Positions 1-11,700 of a stretch of DNA of 64,000 bases are shown here, piece after piece. How positions within the stretch are numbered: the first letter of the stretch is position 1; each line of letters starts with the position of its first letter. Location: assembly GCA_028751875.1 (NCBI GenBank), contig CM054157.1, positions 51,146,508 through 51,210,507 on the forward strand. Reading direction: 5' to 3'. This stretch comes from Rapana venosa (lineage: Eukaryota; Mollusca; Gastropoda; Neogastropoda; Muricidae). A model generated the notes under the pieces. It ran no database searches, had not been told where the DNA came from, and saw only the letters and a list, made by a program, of their open reading frames with translations. The position numbers and the translations under genes are program-made.

Positions 1-589
1 AACCTTTTTTACCTAGGTGTCAAGATTGTGGTGGTAAGCTATTGTGAAGAAATCAGGACGCAGTTCGGCTATTCAGGAACTATGCGAAGATCTAAGGTTG
101 CGCAGTGTAATTTTTGTAGATGTCTTGTTCTATTGCAGAGTTGTCATGGTCTCTTTTTTCATCAGTGTGGGACTCGATGGCCTAGGAAAAAGTGAGTGTG
201 TGTCGATGCTCCAATGTGAATTTCTGGGTATCAGGAGCGCGCAGGTGTGATAGTTGGAGTCTGATCCGCGTGCTCTGCGCATGCGCTCTCTAGATTTCTG
301 TGTCAGATTGTCTGCTCAAGAAGAGCACGAAAAATATCGCACGCCGAATTGCAGTCTAGCGCTCGTGGCGTTGCCGCTAGGCAGTGCGAGTTTAGTCGCT
401 TCTGCAGAGAGCTCAATGGAGATTTGCAAGCTCGTAGGGTAAAAATGTAGAGAGTGTTATGGATTGTGTTAGCACAGAAGAAACTGTGGAGGAGTAGTAG
501 TCTGTCTTTGCTGTAGATGGGTGTAAGAGTTTTTGACGTTTGTTTATTTGTATTCGAAAAGCTGTTTTGTTGTTTCGGTTTATGTGCAT

Positions 590-2560
590 ACCAAGGGGCA
601 GGAAAGACTACAAGCATACTGGTCTTGAAGCGCTGCAGCGGGAACTCGTGATGCTCTTAATTGAAGCCAGTAGAGAATGTGAGACACGAGTCTCCCGAGC
701 CAAGATAAAAATAACATCAAGCTGAAAAGGAATGTGCCGCCAAAGAACGCTACTATGAAGAACTCAATATAGAGAATTACTAAGCGATGCAGGCTGAAGG
801 AATAAAAAGACTGGCAAGTTTAATGTTGTGGAGAAGGATACCGCCAAGTCTCTTTACCGTCTAATGAAGCAATTGAATTGATGAAATTTATAGCATTGGT
901 ACCAAGGGACAAAAGAATCACTCTAGAGGAAGTATGGAACAGATTGTAACAGGAAAGGCTAGCTGCAAACAGCACTCGCAAGCTACCTACACAGAAGAAA
1001 AGCAACTACCACCGATTCCTCCATGCACTTACAGAAGGAGAAGTTTTAAGAACAGAGAAAAAGGACAGATTAGCACAAATCGCCCTACACATGATGTCAG
1101 TGAAACAAGACCTGCGTCCATTGTGCCGAACTGATACAAGCCATCCGAAGTGGAGGATAAAAGAAAATCTCCTGGCCCTAGATAAACTTCCAACAAACGA
1201 GTATTGCTACAAATTTATGCGAAACTTCTCGCTCCAAACTCGTTTTGGACATATTCAACCTCAGCTGGATAGAGGGCAGGTTTAGTTTGTCGCAGTGCTG
1301 GAAGGATGCCTACAAGATTCCCATCCTTAAAAGATGGCACGACAAAGGCAAACTCTGCATAGCTACCGTCCCATCAGCTTACTAGTTGTGTCTGTTTAAG
1401 ACCATGGAGCGTAGGTAAACAGCGGCCTACAGCTTATCTGGCGTCTGAGGGGCATCGTGGGCGCCTGAGCAGCTGGATTCAGACAAGGCAGATGTACAGA
1501 AGATCAACAATCTCACCTGTCAAAAGTTAGTCAGAGGATGCTTTGTAACGCTGGTCTCAGTTAGTCACTGTCTGGCGGTCTATATTGAGTTACCGAAGGC
1601 TTTGACAAGGTCTGGACATAGACTGGCTCCTCTCTTGTGAAAATATCTGCGCAAATGGATCCAAGGCTACAATGTACCAGTGGTCCAATTTCTTACCTCA
1701 ACAGTGATGAGCTGAGTGGTCGGCTGGTGGATGGCCACTGTGCCTGAAAGGTGTTTCTGAGGCAGGGTGTTCCCCAGGGAGGTGTGCTTCACCCACTTTG
1801 TTCATGCCTCTTCATCCATAGCGATGTGGTCGCAGAAACTACCAAGAGTGTCCATGCCGCGCTTTATGGCGATGACCTGGTACTCTGGAGCATACAGTTG
1901 ATGAGCTCAGTGTCAACTACGCAATCCTATAGATGCAATCTTGCCCTGGAGAGGGTTGCGCATGGGCTGAAAGCTGTGTGCGTGAACATATCAATCATGG
2001 GAGAGTCCACATGTCCCACCTCTTTTTCACGCTTCTCACCCAAAGCAATAGCCTGGTGAGTAGCTTACCCAGTGGAAACACCACACTAATATTTTGGGGA
2101 TCATCCAAACTACCTGGGAGTCACTTTTGACAACGCGAATGACATGGAGAAGCATTTAAATGAGCGACGTGTGAACAAAGCAGAAGAAAACTAAACATCA
2201 TGCTGGGAAACTGCCGGAACCAACTGGTAGCAAATGAGTAATTATGAAGGACAGTCTACCATGTGGCTAGTATGACCTCACCTTGAATGTTGTGATTAAC
2301 TTCGCTTGGAGACTGCTGGCCAAAGTCTCAACATCAAACTCTTGACAAGTGTCCAAAATCAAGCACTTAAGCATGTCATAACAGGGGCACTGAAGTCTAC
2401 ACCAAGTGCACCAGAAATGGTATAGGAAGTGACGTGGCATTCTTCGTCGCGCCTGGATCTACGCTGAGAATGTGAACAGTAGGCCCTAGCGTACATGTCA
2501 AGAATACGCTAGTGCACTAGCAGATCACCAGATTGATAGACAAGGATACAACAAACTATC
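590..2560 (+). mobile_element. Jockey-like LINE remnant (RT domain), heavily frameshifted
   Basis: Fragments in several frames line up in order with Jockey-type non-LTR reverse transcriptases. A basic N-terminal stretch near 590-1000 precedes the RT. The QGVPQGG box lies at about 1763-1785. A YGDD catalytic box (1865-1876) sits in ALYGDDLVLW. Downstream are remnants of the thumb region (YLGVTFDNANDMEKH around 2112-2160). No frame stays open beyond about 100 codons, and breaks come every 50-150 bases, which fits long-read indel noise on top of any true decay. The Jockey assignment rests on motif wording rather than a search; other families with QGVPQGG are possible. Confidence 0.75.
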
Positions 2561-2759
2561 CTAGGCAGGCTCTTTAAAGCGATCTAGCTTTGCCATTGAA
2601 GAACTTGAGGCCTCGTACGAAAATACCAAGCGAAAGATTCCAGACATGTTCAAACCTTTCTCTTTCTCTTCTTGACACATCCACACTATGGGAAGAAAGA
2701 AGAACCGATACCAAAGTCAGTACCGCTCTGTCCCCCAGATATAACAACGATATGAAATT

Positions 2760-3035
2760 TGGTAAAGGAAAAGGTAAAGGTGAGTCCATAACCTGAGTAT
2801 GGTCGTAGGGGTAGTCTGAGGCGTCAGAGGACCTCCTTCTCTAGGGCCAGCATAGTGAGGCGGCTGTCCATTCTCTCCCTCGCTGCTTTACCTTCCTGAC
2901 CCACTAGAGCGGCATTGGTACACCATTTTTAGCAGCTGGGTGAACTGGGGGGACTGTACTGAGCAATGAGCTGGCTGCAAACGGTCACGTCCAGATCCAG
3001 CTGGTATACCACGCTCGACGTGCTGTATAACTTAA
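2760..3035 (-). repeat. tRNA/5S-headed SINE (family S1), minus strand
   Basis: Read on the minus strand this matches the better copy at 30108-30413: a 5S-like block (about 2975-3035, here degraded), then the body with the ACCCAGCTG and GTCAGGAAGGTAAAGCAGCGAGGG blocks, then CTGGCCCTAGAGAAG, CCTCGCTCCCCTACGACC-like and a CTTTACC tail (about 2760-2790). Indels are frequent, as in all of 1-21801. The exact copy is at 19144-19419. Confidence 0.8.
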
Positions 3036-4375
3036 CAAAAATGAGCTCAGAGTGAAACTGTGAAAAAGACTCTTCACACTAGCCATGTTGAAGAATTAGG
3101 ATACCCCAAGAAAGCTGGATTCTACTATATACACGATGTATCAGCAACTGTATGCGTGGTCAAGTGTGGAGGTGCGGGGGGTTACCATTCCAGTAACCCT
3201 AATGGAGAAATTGGCAGGCTGAAGCGTTATTCAACAGGGCTGCATTTGTACTAACTAAAGTCTGAAGTAGTAAGTTTGATCCATGCGCAGCAAAGATTCC
3301 ATTCAACAGCAGACGTGTGTGTACAACAACACCAAGTCGTTCGGGCCTATGACCGAAGCGACTCTCTGTGCATGCTAGTGCCTGTAGTGGTCCGGACAAC
3401 CTGAAAGAATCGGTGAGAAGGCATGCTGGCACAGCATTTATACGCCCGTGTAGCGGAGTAGTAGCTCGCAGTAGGTAGTCGTCGCCTCCCACTGATCGCT
3501 GTGTCGTTAATAGGAATAGAAAGCTAAGCAGACAAGGTTTGCCTCAAAAAAGGGGCAAGAGAAGGAGCAACTCTATTTCCTGAGAACAATCCGTTTGTCA
3601 ACCAAAATGGAGATTGAAACCATCATCAATCTCTCTTTCAGACCACCACCAACCAGACCCTTGTATAACCAGCTTTCACGACAAGCACAGGTGGTCATTT
3701 TCAGATACGCACAGGCACAACAGGTGAAGTAATGCACTTGCCACAGAAAAGTTGAAGATTTGCACCGTCGTGCTATGTTGCCCTGTGGACGAAGAAGAAC
3801 GGATCGCGGCTCCACATCCTCTAGACAACTCGCAGGGGAGCCTCTCCAGACGCTAAAGGATGGAAGTGTTGGGCGTGATGCTTCTCCACGTCACGACTGG
3901 TAGGCTGAAACTTGATATGCGCGCGGTGGTGTATGACCGTGAGGCATAGCTGCTGAATTCCTTAGGAAGAGTCTTGGTACTGTCAAAATATACCCTCAGG
4001 CAACTGACAAAGAAGGAAGAAGATAGGATTGTCGGGTTTGTTGACTTCCGCCACTGTCCGTTCTAGTGTTTGCCGGCGTTTGCGCGCGTTCGCGTATCAA
4101 GATGTCTTGGGTATTACCATGCGCGCACATGGGTCTGTCAGGGAGGAGATGGTCAGTAGGAGGTGCATGCCTCCTATCAAGAGTGTTGGCGCGTGAGGAA
4201 TTGTGGTATAGTGATCAGTCGAGAGTCTAGTGTGGTCAGAGGTTGTGAAAAACGTTCGAAAGCTTGTGAGAAGAATATAAGGTTATGAAATGTCTAAGTG
4301 CATTAGAAGTATACATATTTCTTCATTTCTGACAGGTTTTGCTCGAATTGTATAGATTTTTTGTACGTATATGTA
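3036..4375. other. No recognisable gene (noisy sequence)
   Basis: Short frames only (longest about 97 codons), none with a known domain. A GC-rich stretch near 4060-4200 shows no coding signal. The same holds for the duplicate at 19420-20759. Confidence 0.5.
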
Positions 4376-5270
4376 CTTGTCAGCAAGAACTAAATGTACA
4401 CAAGGCAGCAAGTTCAGCAAAAGCAAGTGTGGCAGTACGATTTTTCAGCAAACCTAAATGGTATCCCAGTACTTCAGAAAGATTTAATGGTACGTCTAGC
4501 ATTTAGCAAGATAATAAGTATACCAATATTTAGCAACAATGGCAGACCAGTACTTCGCAGCTTGAGCTGATATGGCTACACCAGTACGTTAGGAAAGAAC
4601 TATTATAGTTACCCGTACTTCAGTAAGGACCTAAATGCAGACCAGTACGTCTGCAGACAAAAAAGTACACAAGTACTTCAAATGCCAAAGTCTAGAATGC
4701 CATCATGACCAGTACTTCGGGTAAGACTAAATGTGCGACCGAAGTGACTTCAGCCAAGGACTATATGGCAGGACAGTACGGTCAGCAACCGCAAGGGCTA
4801 AATGGTATGTAAAAGTACTTCGAGCAAAAATGCACGCCCAATATTCAGCAAGACTAAATGGTTACACCTGTACTTCCGCAGAAGACCTAAAATGGGTGTA
4901 GAGTGCATCCTGTACTTACTGCAAGAAACTAAAGGGCCAGACTCAGTTGTTCAGCATGGACTAAAGGGTACACCTACGTTATCTTTAGGTTTAGAGTAAG
5001 CTGCTAGATATGTAGACCTAATGGGGTTATACCAGATACTCACACAGACTAAGTGGTACACCAGTAGTTCAGCAAGACTATATGGGACACCGTAATGCAG
5101 CAAAAAAGTGGCTCAACAAGTACTTCAGCAAGACTAAATAGCAGCATGATACTTCAGCAAGACGTTGTAAATTTATACCTAAGTACTTCAGCAGGAGTCT
5201 AAATAGTAACCTAGGACTTCAGCAAGAGCTAAATGGTACGAACAGTATGTCAGCAAGACTCGATATGGGT
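4376..5270 (+). repeat. Tandem satellite, about 29-bp unit, about 30 copies
   Basis: The unit reads approximately AGTACTTCAGCAAGACTAAATGGTACACC, with AGTACTTCAGCA and GACTAAATGG recurring at roughly 29-base spacing. Nearly every copy carries its own insertions and deletions, which is what error-prone reads do to a homogeneous satellite. Not a CRISPR array: units are contiguous with no unique spacers. The duplicate lies at about 20760-21654. Confidence 0.85.
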
Positions 5271-5417
5271 TTACACAGAGTTGTTCTCTGTATGTTGTCT
5301 TCAATTTAACGTATGTTTCATCGAAGTGAGTTGAGACGATGGGAAATAGAAAGGTGTATTAAGTGGAAGTTAAAGGGAAAAGGTGAGAATAGAACAGAGT
5401 GGAAGGAGACAAGCGTG

Positions 5418-6849
5418 GTGCTGAAAGGAACGATAGGAAGCACGACGGGGCGATAGAGGAAGACGCGCTCCGCATGCTGGCGAGGGACGTATAAGGAGCA
5501 GACGGAAGAGATGACGCACGCCCCTGCTGCTGAACAGGACTCGAAGCGAGCAGCCGGGAAGTAGGAAAGACTCCCGCCCATGCCTGCGGTGCAATGTGGC
5601 TCAGAGGGGAAATAAGAACAGGAGATGCTCACTGACTTTTATCCCCGCGATCAGTAAGCGTTGTACTGGTCTGTGAGTCGGTTGAGTAATGTACAGCCAT
5701 CCTGTGTTCAGTACAGTTGCCCGAGGTATGGTAGTCCATATACAGATCAGGCGTGCAGAAGAACACAGCACCAGAGCGCGCTGAAGAAATACTGAAAATT
5801 ACAAGCAGGCCATTCGGTAAGACCCGAAAGCAGAGATCTACAGCCATTCAGTGAACATACAAAAGAGGATATTCTAACATCAGACGATACTTCGCAAGCA
5901 AGCATTAACAGCCCAGCAAGTGTCTGACAATGTTGAAGTCCAAATACAGTGTGGCAGCGACAGTCAACTGCCTGATGACGAAGGTCAAAGACGGACACAG
6001 ACGAAATAGAAGACTGATATGACAGAAAGAAGTTACTGCCCGCATAAAAGAGTATCTCGTAGCTCGGTGACAGAGACATATTTTGCACCAAAGATCAAAA
6101 GTGAGCTGTCATGTTGTATCAGAGTGGCCTTATCCTCAGGTCAGGCTGAAGAAATAGCAAATTATTTTAGAAACAATAGCAGAAAGTGTGGCACGAGTGA
6201 GTGAGGACATAGTGGTGGACTGCAAGAGAATAGCTGAATTCATGACAGTAGATTCTGAGACTAGACGGGACCATGGTAAAGCTGTACGATGAACAAGAGG
6301 GAGCGTAGTGTATAGTAGTCAAGATGGCGGAGTCATGACAGCAGGACGAATTGAGACCATGGATTTGTAAAATAATAGGGGACAACTTGAGACTTTTGAT
6401 ACTGTTCAGACAGAGCTAGAGACAGGAAAAGAGCGAAAAAGAAACAGCTTGGAGACTGTCCCTGTGATATTGACAAATGCGACTGCTCGACAAATGCAGC
6501 AAAAGACATGCTGTTGCCAAAATCCTCAGACAGTACTCAGCGTCCTTCTCCTCTAATAATTATGTAGGTTAAAGAAGACCGGCTGTCTTATGAACAGACT
6601 GAACACAGTCCAATAGAGCAGGCCGATGAGCCTTTAGCAGGCTATTTTCGAGAACGATGATGGTATGATGTCAAAGTGATCGTATATAGTCAAGTGTGCA
6701 CATGACAAGGGACGACGACAAGATCTGATACTCAACGTGGTCTCCCCCCCTGAATAGGGACATCTAAGCCGGGGCCATAAAACCGTAGGACAAGGAAGGT
6801 GGGCAGAAAAATTGTGTTTAGCTGTGATGTACTGCCATGAAGTTAACTC
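5418..6849. other. Noisy sequence, possibly ORF1 part of the downstream LINE
   Basis: Single-copy in this window. Around 6400-6480 there is a charged, Glu/Lys/Arg-rich stretch compatible with a LINE ORF1 coiled coil preceding the LINE at 6850, but no frame holds for long. Nothing else recognisable. Confidence 0.3.
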
Positions 6850-8470
6850 GCCAGAACAAGTACATTTTAGTCTTGTTGTAAATGCAGACTAATATGCTAA
6901 AGTATTAAATTTCTGTAACTTCAATGTTAATGGTTTATTTGTCAAGAGATCTTATGTGATATCTCAGTCGACTTATTCTAGATACATTGAAGATCTCATG
7001 ACTTTATATGCCTGACTGTAAACGATGGTAGACGAGAATGATTGGAATCATTCCCTTTTCTGTGAGTATATCATTTTTAATTCGCCAAAAAGCAAGAAGC
7101 TGATCTAAGCAAGGCAGATGATGTCTGGTGGCGTGTATTGTTCTTAATTAAAAAGAAATTTGTCTAGTTAGAATTACATCATCATTAATGACAACTTTAG
7201 AGAATTATAGGATAGATGAGTATGATAGAAAGTTGTTTGAAACTAGACTTAGATATAGTTCTGGATATGTACTTATATACCCACCCTCACGAATTCTGTT
7301 GCATGGGAGAATGATAAAGAAAATGCCTATGGCATGAGAAGTTGGAACAAGAACTTATTGGAGTGTCATGAGTCTAATGATTTTGGCAGACCCTTATTAT
7401 GTGGGAGAGCAGTGTAATGCGAAGAACGCTTCTGAAAAAGATGAGTATGCATCAAGTGAGAACTGTAACAGGAAAATGAGTGAAAATGAGGAAAAAGTCT
7501 CGCATTTTTGAGAAAATCTCAGGAATGTATCTCAAAATATGTTTGGGGATCTACTGTTAGATCATTATGTTAATTGCCTTTGATTTGGGATCGTCTTGAA
7601 TGATCTATGTCGAGCGTAAAGTGATGAGAAAGTTTGCACTTTTATTATCTGTGTTCAAGGTTCTTAGTTACTGTGATTGAAGTTTTGTCATTTTCAGTAT
7701 AATTTACTCTGATGTCAAATTTTAATATCGATTCAATGTTGAAGATTACAGAGTGAATATCTGATCATTTTCCGTGTTTTTTTGTTCATTTCTGTCATCC
7801 ATACATGTCTGATACCTGTGTTGGCAATAAGAAACTGGAAAGCTGGAAATAGTCATGTAGTGTCACAAAAGCAGGTTGATAGTAAGAAATGAAGAACTCG
7901 ATTTCTTATAACAATTATGATATGACCAGAGTATGAAGGCAGAATTACAAGACGACTGTGAAAGTATTAATAGAGCATGAGTGTAGATGGTGCATTGATA
8001 TGATTTTGTGTCATTGTTTTGATAAATGCTCGTGTTGTATGATGACAAAATTGAGATGCTAAAACACCTGTAAGCAAATTCTTCCATGTGGTTTGATAGA
8101 TGAATGCCAACAAGCCCAAAGATGAAGAAGTCGACTAGACATTTAGATAGTTTAGAGAAGATGTCATAGGTAAAACTGAGGATAGGGGTTAATGTAAGTT
8201 CAAGCAGAAAGAGTTATGTTAGACGAGATACTTAGTATGTCAAGAAAGAAAATTTAGAGGAGAGAGTAATTAAAAGATTGAATCAGATTATTCAGATTCT
8301 TCTAAATTTTGAAACGTTAGAGATGAAATGGATGTGGGCGCGGCAAAGTGTCAATTAATACTAGAGAATCATGTCTATAAACGTAGTGGTTCGCATGATC
8401 TTTTAGAAAGGTTGTGTTTTTCTATAGATGATAGCAATTCAGAAATGTATTTTAATCGACTGGAGTGACT

Positions 8471-8505
<35 letters not shown>

Positions 8506-10840
8506 ACCACAACACCAGAGATCTTGATATTAAATCGTGAAAATAACTGAGGGAAGTCTTGTTGATGTCGTCTCTCATTAGCAAATTAAAACTGGGTAAA
8601 GCTTGTGGCAAATACGAGAGTGCTATTCTGGCTCAGAAATGTTGGAAACTGGTAGTTCAAAGGTTACCTTTTCTACTATGAGATTATTTAAACATACTAT
8701 TTCAAAAGGCACGTTACCCAAAAGAGATTGCCAAAGCCATGTTATTCGCGATCTTATGGAAATGGTGACATTGAAATGGTGATAATTACAGAGGGGATTT
8801 CTCTACTAAGTATAATTTCAAACTGCGATAGCACGAATTACTAAACAAGCGGCTTGTATACATGGTTAAAGATGATGGATATGATCTCTGAAGGTCAAGC
8901 TGGTTGTCGTTAAGGTGGAGTTCTAACAATTGATGTCATATTTTTGTCTTTAATCTGTGTTTATTGTCAAATGACGTTCTCTCAAGGAATAAAAAGTATA
9001 AGTAGCTTTTGTTGGATTTATTAAAAGCTGTCGATTCAGTGTAGACAGTGACAAGCTCTACAATTACTTTGAAATCATGTATAAAAGGAAAATTGTTTGA
9101 TTCCCTATGCAATGCTATATATAGTAGTTGCTACACGTGTTTGATGCAATAGATGTAATATTCGCAGAGTTTTTTTTGCTTGCCCTCTAGGGTTCGTCAG
9201 GGTGTGTCTGGTCCTATCCTTGTTTGAAATATTATATCACAATGTCAATTGTATGCCAATCGAGTAGCTGTCTCTCGAAGAGGAGAGAGACATGGTATAC
9301 AGACTCGTTATCCTCCAGGTGTTGATGAGCTGTTTATTTGCATTTTTGCTAGATGATGTTGTAGTGTTATGCTTCGACTCCGTGAGTTTGCAGATATCAG
9401 TTAATAGATATACTCAGAACCTGTGTGTTAGATATGTAAATTTAAGATTCGCAATAAAGATAAAAACCAAAGTGTCAATGGTTCTTTAGAAAGGAGGATC
9501 ATTCGGGTAGGGGAGAGATATGGTTTTAGAAATTCAAAAAGTAGAAGGTCGTAAATAGAATATTGTTATTATTGTGGGTATGTTTTCTCAACGATGCTGT
9601 AGTCCTAGGCTAGTCCGGGTACTGAACATTTGAGTGTTAAAAGGAAAAAAGAGACGTAATAAGTCGTATGTCGCAGCAGTTTCAAAAAGATTACAAGGAT
9701 ATATGACTTATAGGTTTTTCCAAATGTGCATTTCTTTGATATAAATGCTTATAAACCAATATTTACTATTGCATACTGAAGTTTGGGTGGTTTAACATCG
9801 GTTTTACATCTTTAGAAAAAAATACATTGATGGCCTTGTGATAGCGTTTTCTGCTGGATGTTCCTGTGAAATACACCCAACAAAATGGTATATGGGGAGA
9901 AGTAGCAAGATACCCTTAATGTAAAATTCTTGTTTTGTGCATAATGTTTATTGGTTTAAATGACTAATGCAGAGGAGCCATCACAGGTTATTGATGCCTC
10001 GACAGCCTCTTATGAAATGCAATTAACTCTAGATTCAAAGACTGGTAAAGAAATGTTTGATGTCAACAGTTATAAGGGTAACCTGTTGTGTAGATTCATG
10101 ATGATTTGAATATTGTTTGGTAGCTCAACAGGTATGTGATTGTAATATTTCAGGGATCTCTTAGAGTTTTTCAACGCTAAAGATTAATGTGATATGTTTA
10201 TTCAGGAGTGGTCTGGGTCATGAAGAAAAGAGTAAGTAGAGTATGAGGGCGCATATAGGATCTTTTAGACTCAATTTTTGAGAAAGAATTGTATCTTGAT
10301 AACAGCGAAATTTATTGGTGTCAGAGTTGCCCTGTCCAGGCCTAGACTGAAGTTCTTCCCTGTGAATAATAAGATGTTTTAATAGATACAGCAACAACTA
10401 CCCCAAGATAAAAACTGTTTTTTGTGCAGAAATGTATTGAAGAATGAGTACCATCTCATATACATTTGTTCATTTATTATTGCAGATCTCGAAGAATTTG
10501 ACATCTGAAAGATTTTGATTCACGTGCCTATTCCTTTTATCTCTGTCACGGCACAGTAGTAAACATCGTGCAATGCAGCTAGCCCAAAGTTTGTGCCATT
10601 GCGGATTCAAAGAAGAAGATAATGGCAGACTAGATTTCTCGTAGTATATTATCAATGCTTTCAGTGTAATGGCAGATTGTGTTTAATGTGATACGTTTGT
10701 GTGTTGTACTTTGATGATTTTGTACTATATTGTTTGTTGTATACACGCACATAACCCACGCATCTCCCTCTCGCATTTGAAATTGGTAGGCCCATAGGCT
10801 GATGTTCAATAAAAACATTTTCAATCAGATTTCTATTTCT
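6850..10840 (+). mobile_element. Non-LTR retrotransposon (same type as 55670-63966), plus strand, frameshifted
   Basis: Pieces in order: an endonuclease start resembling FNVNGLF (about 6920), GGV and IYPPS motifs (about 7120-7300), an endonuclease remnant near 7390-7460, RT blocks from about 8560, and a degraded catalytic region LLDDVVVLCFDSVSLQISVN (about 9343-9402). The last corresponds to the ADDVVL..ETVVGLQQQLN region of the minus-strand LINE at 60204 and to related elements. A C-terminal remnant lies at about 10210-10520. The 3' end has CAATAAAA (about 10807) and a (TC)n tail. A poly-C run at 8473-8503 interrupts it. The many stops and shifts fit unpolished reads. Confidence 0.65.
8473..8503 (+). 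repeat. Poly-C tract
   Basis: About 31 consecutive C inside LINE sequence. Its length is likely unreliable. Confidence 0.9.
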
Positions 10841-10894
10841 CTCTCTCTCTCTCTCTCTCCTCCTCTCTCTACTCTCTGTACTCCTCTCTTCATG

Positions 10895-10926
<32 letters not shown>
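10834..10926 (+). repeat. (TC)n then (CA)n microsatellite
   Basis: TC-rich run at 10834-10903 followed by (CA)n to about 10926. It starts at the 3' end of the LINE at 6850-10840, so the TC part may be that element's tail. Confidence 0.85.
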
Positions 10927-11035
10927 TCGACAGACAAGCACACTGCCTATGCCCGTGTGAGGATAGAAGGGTTTCGTGTTCTGTGTATACGATTGATTCT
11001 GTATTTAATACTCGAAGCTAATACCCAAGTTGGTG

Positions 11036-11369
11036 GGACGGGATGTCTCGTGGTCGGTAGCGACTCGCTTTCACCGCAGCCCAAGCTTGTTATGAGCATG
11101 CGTCGAGCGTGGTGTACCAGACTTGGATGGGTGATCCGTTGCGCGCCTATGAGCTACTAGTAACAGTCCCCAAGTTCCCCCAGCTGTGTAAAAGATGGTA
11201 CATGTCCTCCTCTTTTGGGTCAGGTGAAGGTAAAGCAAACAACGAGGGATGTAGGAGAGGCGCTCCGCCCTCAAGTTGTGCTGGCCCTAGAGACATGAGT
11301 GAGAGTCCTATGAGCCTCGCTCCCTACGACTAGATAGGTTATGGACTCTTATACCTTTATTTATATCCA
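11036..11369 (+). repeat. SINE S1, plus strand
   Basis: The 5S-like block GCGTCGAGCGTGGTGTACCA followed by GACTTGGATGGGTGATCCGT lies at about 11100-11140. The body has CCCCCAGCTG, GGTGAAGGTAAAGCAAACAACGAGGG and CTGGCCCTAGAGA, and the tail is CTTATACCTTTATTT. Indels are frequent. Confidence 0.8.
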
Positions 11370-11399
11370 AGTATCCCGCAATGTCGTGAATATGCACCT

Positions 11400-11614
11400 A
11401 CTAGAGTGGTGTGAGGTATGGGGGGAGTGGGGGGGGGGAGGAGTCAACCATATCGAATAAATTAAATGCTCGATTGATGAATCTGCATCCTCTTGCGCAG
11501 AGGAGACAGAAAAAAATACTGCCAAGTCAACGCAGAGAGGACCCTAGTGTGGGCACAAATTTGGTATTGTGCATGTCTTGAATGGAACATCATCTTGTGC
11601 CCACCCCCACCCTG

Positions 11615-11645
<31 letters not shown>

Positions 11646-11700
11646 TGTGTGTGTATGGGTGTTGTGTGTGTGTGTGTGATTTTGTGTGTGTAGTTGATAC
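11400..11700 (+). repeat. G-rich tract and (GT)n microsatellite
   Basis: A poly-G stretch lies near 11422-11441 and interrupted (GT)n at about 11614-11695. Apparent Cys/Val-rich proteins here are microsatellite translations. Confidence 0.9.

Larger units (their letters stand above)
1..5417. repeat. Copy 1 of an exact 5,417-bp duplication (offset 16,384)
   Basis: This stretch recurs base for base at 16385-21801 at every point I compared (LINE, SINE, satellite and unique parts), and every short reading frame translates identically in both. The sequence is noisy: the LINE inside is broken by many indels. A true genomic duplication with such noise would not carry identical errors, so the same consensus or read was probably used twice. 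The duplicate may begin upstream of the window. Confidence 0.95.

Noticed and set aside
4376..5270. CRISPR-like array of about 29-bp repeats
   Set aside because: Units are contiguous with no unique spacers, and the genome is animal.
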